Positions 45,099-52,942 of a DNA stretch of 64,000 bases are shown here, piece after piece. Source of the DNA: JAEULH01 sp963746275 (lineage in GTDB: Bacteria > Pseudomonadota > Alphaproteobacteria > Rhodospirillales > Defluviicoccaceae); assembly GCA_963746275.1 (NCBI GenBank), contig CAVVAX010000025.1, forward strand, positions 66,448 to 130,447, in the 5' to 3' direction. Position 1 is the first letter of the stretch. Each line of letters starts with the position of its first letter. The position numbers and the translations under genes are program-made. Under the pieces are notes generated by a model. That model saw only the letters and a program-made list of their open reading frames with translations, was not told where the DNA came from and made no database searches.

Positions 45099-45388
45099 TA
45101 TTCACCCCCCACGCGAGATGATGTCGCGATACGTAACCGCGATACATATGAAACGATGCTGGTAAGAGATGCTGGTAAGAGATGTCGCAGCGGCCCGAGG
45201 TTTGAGGTTTGGTCCGGGACCGACGTTTCGCGCCGCAAAACGTCCCGCTCTCCCAGCAGTAGCGTCCGGATGTCGGCAAAGTACTCTCCGGCCGCTGCAA
45301 TTGGGCGACCCATGCGTCGACAACAGCGGGCTTCCAGTGCTGCCATTTCGCAGGCTCCTATCTCGAGAATCCGGTAGCACATGCATTC
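45098..45388 (-). CDS. Possible small cysteine-containing ORF coupled to the beta-rich protein
   Basis: A frame of 96 codons from ATG 45388 (100 from ATG 45400) whose TAA overlaps the next start as TAATG, typical of coupled translation. The first 60 residues (GACEMAALEARCCRRMG and the following helix) read like a folded helical peptide; the last 35 do not. A 13-bp tandem duplication (GATGCTGGTAAGA twice, 45155-45180) lies in its 3' part and changes the frame, so the tail may be altered. No homologue is recognised. It may not be a gene. Confidence 0.3.
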   Translation of the reverse strand, partial: ECMCYRILEIGACEMAALEARCCRRMGRPIAAAGEYFADIRTLLLGERDVLRRETSVPDQTSNLGPLRHLLPASLTSIVSYVSRLRIATSSRVGGE

Positions 45389-45625
45389 CGCCCCGTCCAC
45401 GTGATCTTTCGAGGAGGAAGGGTCGGAGCGGCCACGGGCGCCGGGCAGTCCAATGGAGCTCTAGTGGATGCAAAACCAACCATTGAATACACCGAAGATG
45501 GGGTAGAACAGCCGTATGCGAGGTCCCGGGGTAAGTGGCGGAGTTTGTCGGGCGACTGTAGCCAGTTTCTTGGGAATAGCCCATAACGAGAAGCAGTGCG
45601 GAAGCGGGCGGGAGGAGGGGAAGCG
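45389..45625. other. Intergenic region before the vioB-like gene
   Basis: This stretch is the divergent spacer between the minus-strand small frame and the plus-strand ferritin-like gene. It contains AT-richer sequence (around 45470-45500) and ends in a strong GGAGGAGGGGAAG ribosome site. No clear promoter pair was recognised. Confidence 0.4.
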
Positions 45626-46880
45626 ATGGAGGCGGAGCAGGAACCGGAGATCCTGGTCGGCGACAGGGAGCAGCTGTTCCACCTCCTGGCCGAAGCCGCC
45701 GAGATCGAGCACACCCTGATGTGCAGCTATCTCTATGCCGCCTTCAGCCTGAAGACCCGGGCGGAGGATGGCCTCTCGCCGGACGAGCTTGCGGCGGTGC
45801 AGCGCTGGCGCGAGACCATCATCTCGGTTGCCATCGACGAGATGGCGCATCTGCTCCTCGTCGCCAACCTCTCGATCGCGGTCGGCGGGCGGCCCCATTT
45901 CACCCGGCCCAACTTTCCCATTGCCCCTGGCTACTTCCCCTCCGGCGTCGTGGTCCGGCTCACGCCCTTCGACCGCGACACGCTGGACCACTTCATCTTC
46001 CTCGAGCGGCCGAAGGGCATCGAGCACGAGGACGGCGACGGCTTCGCCCATGAGGAGGACTACGTCCGCGAGGAGGCGCACCACGGGCTGATGCCGAGCG
46101 TCCAGGACTACCGCACGGTCAGCCACCTCTACGAGGCGCTGCGCGAAAACCTGATCGCCTGCACCAAACGCTACGGCCCGGAAGCGCTGTTCATCGGCCC
46201 AGTCGAGGGGCAGGTCGGGCCCCGACGTGGTTTCGCTGGAGGGGGTCGCGGTCATCGAGGACCTGAACTCGGCGGTCCGGGCCATCGACCTGATCGTCGA
46301 GCAGGGCGAGGGGTCGCCCGAGGACCGCGAGGACTCCCACTACCGCCGGTTCGTCGCCATCCGCAGCGAGTACGACGCCCTCAGCAGGGCCAACCCCGGT
46401 TTCGCCCCGGCCTGGCCGGTCGCGACCAACCCGGTGATGCGAAGGCCGCCCGAGCCCGAGGACAAGGTGTTCATCGACGAGCCCGCGGCGGCGCGGGTAC
46501 TCGACTTCGCCAACGCCATCTACGCCATGCTGTTGCGCCTGCTGGTGCAGGCCTTCGGCCGCACCGGCGCCAGCGCGGCGAAAGCCAAGGCGCTGCATCT
46601 CGGCGCGGCGATCGGGCTGATGCACATCCTGGAGAAGGCGGCGGCCGCGCTCGCCAGCCTGCCGGCGAGCCCCGACCATCCGGGGACCAACGCCGGGCTC
46701 AGCTTCACCATGCTGCGCGGCGTCGAGCCCTTCTTCGGCGGCGCGGCCGAGCGGGCGCTGATCGCGGAACGGCTGAAGGAACTGCGCGGCGGCGCGCTGG
46801 CGCTGGCGGGGCTGCATCCGGACCTGGCCGGACTGGACGAGCCGCTGGCCGACTTGGTGACGCTTTACGATGAGAGCTAG
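45626..46880 (+). CDS. Ferritin-like (VioB-type) domain protein, apparent frameshift
   Basis: A diiron-type helical protein resembling the C-terminal domain of VioB (iminophenyl-pyruvate dimer synthase family). From ATG 45626, residues 10-115 carry possible metal-binding residues in LLAEAAEIEHTLMCSYLYAAFSL (E and EH) and in VAIDEMAHLLLVANL. At 46220-46223 (a CCCC run) the frame shifts by one; DVVSLEGVAVIEDL follows, with a helical C-terminal half that ends at 46880. The extent is one above a multiple of three, so the restored length is 417 aa. No other violacein or indolocarbazole gene is near, so the activity is open. Confidence 0.75.
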
Positions 46881-46990
46881 TCGGCACCCGACGAGGGCGT
46901 CGCCGACGTTCGCGCAGGATAATGCGAAGCCGCCGGGTTGCGGCGACTGAAACGAACGCCACAGCAACATCAAGAGGAGCTTGCGTTGAC

Positions 46991-47575
46991 GTGACTAAGG
47001 TCCGCTCGATCTGCGTTCTCTGCGGCTCGGGAGAGGGCGCTTTGCCCGCCTACCGTCTGGCCGCCGAGGATCTCGGCCGGCAGATGGCCGCCCGCGACAT
47101 CAGGCTCATCTTCGGCGGCGGCTCCATCGGGCTGATGGGCGCGGTGGCGGACGCGGTGCTTGCCGCTGGCGGCGAGGCCATCGGCATCATCCCCGACTTC
47201 CTCATCCGCTACGAGGTCGGCCACAACCGGCTGAGCGATCTCGTCATCACCGGCAGCATGCACGACCGCAAGCGGCGGATGTTCGAGATGGCGGATGCCT
47301 TCGTCGTGCTGCCCGGCGGCCTCGGCACCCTGGACGAGACTTTCGAGATCGTCACCTGGAAGCAGCTCGGCCTGCATGCCTCGCCGATCGCGGTGCTCGA
47401 CGTCGACGGCTACTGGGCGCCGCTTCGCGCCCTCATCGATGCGGTCATCGCCAACCGCTTTGCCCACCCCAAAGTTGCCGAGCTGCTGACCTTCGTGCCG
47501 ACGGTGGACGCGATCTTTTCGGCGCTGGCAGAGGCGCCGCAGCCGGCGGCCGGTGTCGCCACCGGCCATCTGTAG
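46991..47575 (+). CDS. LOG family protein (cytokinin riboside 5'-monophosphate phosphoribohydrolase type)
   Basis: A 194-aa Rossmann-fold hydrolase starting at GTG 46991. The nucleotide-binding pattern is clear: ICVLCGSGEG at the N-terminus, LIFGGGSIGLMGAVADA, and the family motif PGGLGTLDE with the catalytic glutamate. LOG proteins release free bases from nucleoside monophosphates; the bacterial substrates are often unknown. It is a short unit behind the vioB-like gene and followed by intergenic repeats. Confidence 0.92.
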   Translation: MTKVRSICVLCGSGEGALPAYRLAAEDLGRQMAARDIRLIFGGGSIGLMGAVADAVLAAGGEAIGIIPDFLIRYEVGHNRLSDLVITGSMHDRKRRMFEMADAFVVLPGGLGTLDETFEIVTWKQLGLHASPIAVLDVDGYWAPLRALIDAVIANRFAHPKVAELLTFVPTVDAIFSALAEAPQPAAGVATGHL

Positions 47576-47935
47576 CGTCCGCCGACGCGCAGCCTCACCC
47601 GTCGTTGCGAGGAGGCGAAGCCGACGCGGCAACCCAGTTCCGGATCGCCACGCCACTTCGCGGCTCGCGATGACGCCATGCCGCAACAAGTGCGGCCATG
47701 ACCGGACGAGGACATCAGCGGCTCCTCGCCCCTCAACCACCGTCACCGCCGGGCTTGTCCCGGCGGTCCATGCCGGTCCTTGAAGCAGCGTCCGCCGCCG
47801 GCTCGGCGTTGCTGCATGATCTTGAAAAGCTTGGGCCCGCCGCGTAGGGTCCGCGCGCCCGCGACGGGGCCATGGCGGACGACGCACGATCCGCGCAGCA
47901 AGGGGGCAGCCCGAGGGCCCGCAGGAGAACCAGAG
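47576..47935. repeat. Intergenic repeats before icd
   Basis: A full 76-bp copy of the palindromic repeat lies at 47600-47675 (CGTCGTTGCGAG...CTCGCGATGACG). At 47745-47767 a second, shorter element is a perfect palindrome, ACCGCCGGG-CTTGT-CCCGGCGGT. The remaining 170 bp lead to icd and contain a GCAGGAG ribosome site; no gene is seen. Confidence 0.8.
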
Positions 47936-49156
47936 ATGAGTAAGATCAAGGTCGTAAACCCGGTCGTCGAGCTCGACGGCGACGAGATGACGCGGATCAT
48001 CTGGGGCTTCATCAAGGAGAAGCTGATCCTGCCCTACCTCGACGTCGACCTGAAGTACTACGACCTCGGCATCGAGAAGCGGGACGAGACCGACGACAGG
48101 ATCACCGTCGAGGCGGCCAATGCCATCAAGGAGCACGGCGTCGGCGTCAAGTGCGCGACGATCACGCCGGACGAGGCGCGGGTGAAGGAGTTCAGCCTCA
48201 AGCAGATGTGGAAGTCGCCCAACGGCACCATCCGCAACATCCTCGGCGGCACCGTCTTCCGCCAGCCGATCATCTGCAAGAACGTGCCCAGGCTGGTTCC
48301 CGGCTGGACCAAGCCGATCGTCATCGGCCGCCATGCCTTCGGCGACCAGTACCGCGCCACCGACTTCGTCGTCCCCGGCCCGGGCAAGCTCACCATCCGC
48401 TTCGAGCCCACGGGCGGCGGCGAGGTGATCGAGCGCGAGGTGTTTGACTTCCCCGGCGGCGGCGTCGGCATGGCGATGTACAACCTGGACGAGTCGATCC
48501 GCGGCTTCGCCCATGCCTGCTTCAACTATGCCCTCGGCCTCGGCTGGCCGCTCTACCTCTCGACCAAGAACACGATCCTCAAGGCCTATGACGGCCGCTT
48601 CAAGGACCTGTTCGAGGAGATCTACGAGAGCGACTACAAGGCCAAGTTCGCCGAGAGGGGCATCACCTACGAGCACCGGCTGATCGACGACATGGTCGCC
48701 GCGGCTCTGAAGTGGGAAGGCGCCTTTGTCTGGGCCTGCAAGAACTACGACGGCGACGTGCAGTCGGACACGGTGGCGCAGGGGTTCGGCTCGCTGGGCC
48801 TGATGACCTCGGTGCTGATGACCGCTGACGGCAAGACGGTGGAGGCCGAGGCGGCCCACGGCACGGTCACCCGCCACTACCGGATGCACCAGCAGGGCAA
48901 GGAGACCTCGACCAACCCCATCGCCTCGATCTTCGCCTGGACGCGGGGACTCCACTACCGCGGCAAGTTCGACGGGACGCCGGAGTTGGAGGCGTTTGCC
49001 GACGACCTCGAGCAGGTCTGCATCGACACGGTTGAGAGCGGGGCGATGACCAAGGACCTGGCGATGCTGATCGGCCCGGATCAGCCGTGGATGACGACGC
49101 AGCAGTTCCTGAACAAGCTCGACGAGAACCTGAAGAAGCGCCGCGGCATGGCCTGA
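47936..49156 (+). CDS. icd: NADP-dependent isocitrate dehydrogenase
   Basis: Oxidative decarboxylation of isocitrate to 2-oxoglutarate in the citric-acid cycle. The 406-aa protein from ATG 47936 is of the eukaryote-like dimeric type common in alphaproteobacteria: VVELDGDEMTRIIWGFIKEK at the N-terminus, substrate-binding SPNGTIRNILGGTVFRQPI, metal-binding DDMVAAALKWEGAFVWACKNYDGDVQSD region (D residues near 250-275), and AHGTVTRHYR for NADP. It is followed 130 bp later by rpmB. Confidence 0.97.
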   Translation: MSKIKVVNPVVELDGDEMTRIIWGFIKEKLILPYLDVDLKYYDLGIEKRDETDDRITVEAANAIKEHGVGVKCATITPDEARVKEFSLKQMWKSPNGTIRNILGGTVFRQPIICKNVPRLVPGWTKPIVIGRHAFGDQYRATDFVVPGPGKLTIRFEPTGGGEVIEREVFDFPGGGVGMAMYNLDESIRGFAHACFNYALGLGWPLYLSTKNTILKAYDGRFKDLFEEIYESDYKAKFAERGITYEHRLIDDMVAAALKWEGAFVWACKNYDGDVQSDTVAQGFGSLGLMTSVLMTADGKTVEAEAAHGTVTRHYRMHQQGKETSTNPIASIFAWTRGLHYRGKFDGTPELEAFADDLEQVCIDTVESGAMTKDLAMLIGPDQPWMTTQQFLNKLDENLKKRRGMA

Positions 49157-49207
49157 CGCGGCGGCAGGTTTTCCGGGGCGCTTCGCCGCTCGTTCGACGC
49201 GCCCGAC

Positions 49208-49236
49208 TTGACGCCGGGCCGGCGCTTTCTTTACAA
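49208..49236 (+). promoter_or_regulatory. Promoter for rpmB
   Basis: TTGACG (49208-49213) and TTACAA (49231-49236) are separated by 17 bp. Transcription would start near 49243, just before the terminator-like hairpin in the rpmB leader. Confidence 0.65.
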
Positions 49237-49249
49237 CCTCGACCCAGGA

Positions 49250-49277
49250 CGGGGCCTTCGCGGGCCCCGCGTTTTTT
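49250..49277 (+). terminator. Intrinsic terminator or attenuator in the rpmB leader
   Basis: CGGGGCC (49250-49256) pairs with GGCCCCG (49263-49269), followed after one C and one G by six T (49272-49277). The rpmB ribosome site starts within two bases of the T-run and the ATG is 12 bases later. It may simply end the icd transcript, but because it lies after the probable rpmB promoter it could also attenuate L28 synthesis. Confidence 0.75.
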
Positions 49278-49289
49278 GGAGCGCGAGAG

Positions 49290-49577
49290 ATGGCCAGACG
49301 GTGCGGCGTGACCGGCAAGGGCGTTTTGACCGGCAACAATGTCAGCCACGCCAACAACAAGACGCGCCGGCGCTACCTGCCCAACCTCCAGGAGACGTCG
49401 GTGTTCAGCGAGGCCTTGGGGCGCATGGTGCGGATGCGGCTCTCGACCAGCGCGCTCAGGACCATCGAGCACAAGGGCGGCTTCGACGCCTTTCTCGTCG
49501 GCGCCAGGTCGCTGGAGCTGCCGACCGACCTGCGCCGGCTGAAGAAGCAGGTGGAGAAGGCGCGCGCCGCCGGCTGA
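49290..49577 (+). CDS. rpmB: Ribosomal protein L28
   Basis: Large-subunit protein of 95 aa with the L28 signature MARRCGVTGKGVLTGNNVSH followed by NNKTRRRYLPNLQ. Length is typical of alphaproteobacteria. Its position just downstream of a terminator-like hairpin suggests regulation by attenuation. In relatives rpmB often follows cobT; here eight or so genes are placed between them. Confidence 0.97.
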   Translation: MARRCGVTGKGVLTGNNVSHANNKTRRRYLPNLQETSVFSEALGRMVRMRLSTSALRTIEHKGGFDAFLVGARSLELPTDLRRLKKQVEKARAAG

Positions 49578-49633
49578 GCCGCCGCCGGGCGACGACCGTG
49601 TCTCGCGCAGCGGAGAGCGCGTTCCGCAGGTCC

Positions 49634-50535
49634 TTAAAGCTTGAGCCAGGACGGCGGGCAGGGTGTCAGCCGCGCCTCGCCGGCCAGCAGCGGCGTAGCT
49701 CGCCGCTGCTTTCGCCCAGGGCCTCCAGGCGCAGCATCGCCAGGCCCAGCCCATCCGTCCCCGAGCACATCTCACCCACCTGGTGGCCGTCGCGGAGGAT
49801 CGGGGTGCCGGGGGCCGGCAGCGGCCCTTCGACGGCGACCGGGATCAACCGCTTCCTGATCAGGCTCCGGTACTTGGTGCGAGCGGTCAGCTCCTGGCCG
49901 AGGAAGCAGCCTTTTTCCCAATCCACCCCGTGCAGCTCATCGAAGCCGCATTCGAGCAGGATTGTCCGCTCCAGCTGCATGTCGCGGCTGCCGTCGGCGA
50001 GCCCGAGGCCGATGCGCAAGCGGTCGTAGGCGGCCGGAGCCCCGGCGGCGAAGCCCGCCTCCTCCAGGCGCTGGACCGCTTCTGCGCGCGGGAGGATGGC
50101 GCGGATGCCGGCCTCGGCCAGGCGCGGGTCGACGAAGGCGACGCCGCCGGCGAAGGTCTTGGCCGCTCCCGGCTCGCCACCTGCGAGGCTCGCCGCTGTC
50201 GCGGCGCCGTCGCCGTTCAAAGCGGCCACGGCCCAGTCGGCGCTCCGCTCCTCGATGCCGACCTTCGAGCGCAGCTTGTAGATGCGCAGCCGGCGCACGA
50301 GGTCGGCGCTCCGCTCCCGCTCGCAGTCGAGAGCGAGGCCATCGCCCATCGCGGCGACGAAGAAGTCGTGGAGATACTTCCCTTGCGGGGTCAGGAAGGC
50401 CGCGTAGATCGACTGCGTCTCGCTCACGTGCGCGACGTCGTTCGAGATCAGGCCCTGGAGGAAGGCGCGGCGGTCCTCGCCGGTAATCATGACGATTCCA
50501 CGATCCTCGAGCACGACGTAGCGCTGCGTCGCCAT
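49634..50535 (-). CDS. ygfZ: YgfZ/GcvT-domain folate-binding protein (C-terminal frameshift)
   Basis: Folate-dependent factor that helps repair or assemble certain iron-sulfur enzymes. From ATG 50535 the protein reads normally, with DRRAFLQGLISNDV near the N-terminus and the YgfZ signature DWEKGCFLGQELTARTKYR. As given, the frame stops at 49666 after 289 codons with a poor tail. One frame over, the family-like ending LLAGEARLTPCPPSWLKL runs to a TAA at 49634, so one base seems missing in the GC stretch 49691-49695. Restored length is about 300 aa. Confidence 0.9.
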
Positions 50536-50704
50536 GGTCCTCTCACTCGTCTCCAGCCAGCGGGCCCGGCAGACATGCGTCAGCAGCGCCAGCGGCGCAA
50601 GGGTATCGTATCACCCCGTGGCGCGGCTGCCCGCGCGCCTGCGCCTGGCCTCGGCAGGGGGAATATTGGTTCATCGGCTAACGGAAAAGTAGTATACTGC
50701 CGGA

Positions 50705-51496
50705 ATGGTCGAGGGTCCCCAGCGTCTGCATGTCATGCCGGCGGAAAGCGCCGGCTTCCAGCCCCGTCACGACAAGCATGGCGGGCGCACGATTGAGGAG
50801 GCCGGTGGCGGCGGCAGCGGTGCCGGCGGCAGCGGTGCCGGCGCTCGCCAACACGCGCCGCCGCGGGAACGGGGCCAGCACGATCTCGCCTGCCCCTTCG
50901 GCATTCTGCCCGAGGAGATGACGCCGAGCGTGCGGACCGCTCTCGAAGGCCTGCTTGCCCAGTTCGACGAGGTGCGCAAGCAGCTTCAGGCGGAGCGCGA
51001 CCGCGAGGCCTACCTGCAGGGCCTCGCCGACGGCCATCCGGTCCTTCCCGTCGGCAACCGCCGGCACCTGATCCGCGAGCTGTCGCGGGTCATCGCCCGC
51101 AGCCGGGTGGCGCAGACGCTCAACACCTTCCTCATCATCTCCATCGCCAACGCCGCGGAGCTTCGCCGCGCGCACGGTGAAGCGGCGGTGCATGCGCTGC
51201 TCTGCGGCGTCGCCGAGCGGCTGGTCTCCGGGGTGCGGGCGAGCGACGTCGTCGCCAGCCTCGGCGGCTACGATTTCGGCATCATCCTCACCCTGGCCGG
51301 CGGCGCCGCCGCGGAGGAGAAGGCGAAGGCGCTGGTCGCCGAGCTCGGCCATGCGGAACTAGCCTAGGACGGGGCGATGCTCCGTCTGCAACCCGACTGG
51401 GGGCTCAGCGCACTGGGTCCTGACGACGACGCCGACGCGGTCATCGCCGCCGCCGATCGGGCGCTCGTGGCGCGCGCCATGCGTGCGCCCGGGTGA
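50705..51496 (+). CDS. Degenerate GGDEF-domain protein with an in-frame stop
   Basis: From ATG 50705 a 220-codon frame has a Gly-rich N-terminus, a helix that leads into the domain (LLAQFDEVRKQLQAERDREAYL), and a diguanylate-cyclase-like fold (RRHLIRELSRVIARS, LIISIANAAELRRAHG). The signature reads LGGYDFGIIL, so the active-site GGDEF is degenerate and catalysis is unlikely. A TAG at 51365-51367 ends the frame, but the same frame continues for 43 codons with domain-like sequence (LSALGPDDDADAVIAAADRAL) to TGA at 51496. The stop may be a point mutation, a sequencing error or the true end. Confidence 0.7.
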
Positions 51497-51593
51497 TCCG
51501 GCTTGCTGCATCGTTGCGCAAGCGCTCTGGAGTTTAGCCCTGGCGCGGTCTATTATGACAGTTCTGTTCGTAGGGTAAGGAGGATTTCGTGCC

Positions 51594-51764
51594 ATGAGCC
51601 TGCAGGAGCGGATCGAAGCGCTGAAAGCAAAGCATCACGCCCTCGAAGCCGCCATTGAAGAGGAAAGTAATCGGCCCCATCCCGATGACATTGAGGTCGT
51701 CAGGCTCAAGAAGCAGAAACTGCAAATAAAGGACGAGATCGCCGTCCTCTCGGCGCAGCAGTAA
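51594..51764 (+). CDS. YdcH/DUF465 family small coiled-coil protein
   Basis: A 56-aa protein with a strong AAGGAGGA site before ATG 51594. It is one helical hairpin: MSLQERIEALKAKHHALEAA, the turn ESNRPHPDD, then IEVVRLKKQKLQIKDEIAVL. The basic LKKQKLxIKDEI end is the DUF465 hallmark. Function is unknown. A TATTAT at 51551-51556 may be its -10 element. Confidence 0.9.
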   Translation: MSLQERIEALKAKHHALEAAIEEESNRPHPDDIEVVRLKKQKLQIKDEIAVLSAQQ

Positions 51765-52135
51765 CCGGTCCCGGCACCCGCCGGCGCCGAATGTTCACTT
51801 CTTCCTCTATTGGGTGATCCGCCGCCGCGTGCCGGGGCGAAACCCTCGACCGGCGGCGGATCACGCCCTTCACCTCCGGACATTCCAGCAGCCATCCGCG
51901 GCCACTGCATGACGGGGCGGCGCCGTGTGCTTCCATCCCGCGTCCGGCCAGGCGCCGCAGAGCCGGCCTCGGCTCCCGCTGAGTTACACATATCGTCGAG
52001 AAGACGTTCGGTGGCCTTATTGCGGAAAAACCCGGTCGTGGGCCTGGGTGCAGCACGGCGGCAGCGGCTCGCCCAGCACGTTCTTGGCCTCCGCAATGGC
52101 CCGCCGCTCCTCGCTCAGGATGTGCTGGCGCCCAT
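51765..52135. other. Non-coding gap
   Basis: No credible gene in 371 bp. The first part has palindromic GGATCCGCCGCC-type sequence (GGGTGATCCGCCGCCG near 51815 and CGGCGGCGGATCACGCCC near 51855), an inverted repeat that could form a terminator-like hairpin for ydcH without a T-tract. Confidence 0.4.
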
Positions 52136-52765
52136 ATGAGACGGGCGATGGGCCTCTACCACGACCGCCTGCTTCCCTGGCTGATCGACAGGGCGATGCG
52201 AAGCGCGGTGCTTGCTCCGTACCGGCGAAGCGCGGTCGTGACTGCCGAAGGCAGGATCCTCGAGATCGGCATCGGCTCCGGACGAAACCTTGCTTTCTAT
52301 GGCAGCGCCGTTGCCGAGATCGTGGGCATCGACGTCTCGGCGGCGCTCCTGGCCCGCGCCGCGGGGCAGGCGGTAAAGGGCCGGGCGCGCGTGCATCTGG
52401 TGCGCGCCGACGCGACCCACCTCCCCTTCGCCTCGGCGAGCTTCGATGCGGCGGTCCTGACCTGGACGCTGTGCTCCATTGCCGATCCCGCGGCGGCGCT
52501 GGCCGCGATCCGCCGGGTGCTCAAGCCCGGTGGCGCGCTCCACTACGTCGAGCATGGCCGGGCGCCGGAGGTTCCGGTGCAACGGCTGCAGGATCGGCTC
52601 ACGCCACTGTGGCGGCGGATGAGCGGCGGCTGCCACCTCAACCGCGAGATCGACGCCCTCATCGAGGCCGCCGGCTTCCGCCTGGACCAGCGCGCGGCGG
52701 CCTACGCCTCGGGCCCCAGGTTCGTCGCCTATTTCTATGCCGGCCGCGCCATCGCTGACGGGTAG
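52136..52765 (+). CDS. Class I SAM-dependent methyltransferase
   Basis: A 209-aa protein (ATG 52136; ATG 52148, MGLYHDRLLPWL, is an equally good start). The SAM-binding motif I is GRILEIGIGSGRNLAFYG near residue 40; motif II has VGIDVSAALLARA; FDAAVLTWTLCSIADP and LKPGGALHYVEHG complete the fold. Small methyltransferases of this kind act on small molecules or phospholipids; the substrate is unknown. It is followed by a palindromic repeat. Confidence 0.88.
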   Translation: MRRAMGLYHDRLLPWLIDRAMRSAVLAPYRRSAVVTAEGRILEIGIGSGRNLAFYGSAVAEIVGIDVSAALLARAAGQAVKGRARVHLVRADATHLPFASASFDAAVLTWTLCSIADPAAALAAIRRVLKPGGALHYVEHGRAPEVPVQRLQDRLTPLWRRMSGGCHLNREIDALIEAAGFRLDQRAAAYASGPRFVAYFYAGRAIADG

Positions 52766-52794
52766 CGCGAGGTGTGATTAAGCTGCATCGCCGC

Positions 52795-52881
52795 CGTCAT
52801 TGCGAGGAGGCGAATGCCGACGAAGCAATCCAGTGGACCGTTGTGCTGGATCGCCACGCCGCTTCGCGGCTCGCGATGACG
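52795..52881. repeat. Palindromic intergenic repeat, complete copy (87 bp)
   Basis: Same element as at 23185-23269, with ends CGTCATTGCGAGGAGGCGAA and CGCGGCTCGCGATGACG. It lies between the convergent methyltransferase and GT4 genes. Confidence 0.85.
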
Positions 52882-52942
52882 ACGTCGTTAAGGGACATCC
52901 ATGAACCCGCTTGCAAGCCGCTCCGAGTCCGGCCCGCGCGGA

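Noticed and set aside
45626..46880. Violacein biosynthesis cluster
   Set aside because: Only a VioB-like ferritin-fold domain is present; vioA, vioC, vioD and vioE are not in the window.
46970..49360. 796-codon minus-strand frame across LOG and icd
   Set aside because: Spans two certain plus-strand genes and a repeat, with no domain of its own.
20573..52881. CRISPR array
   Set aside because: The repeats are isolated, kilobases apart and palindromic over their full length; no regular spacers or cas genes were seen.
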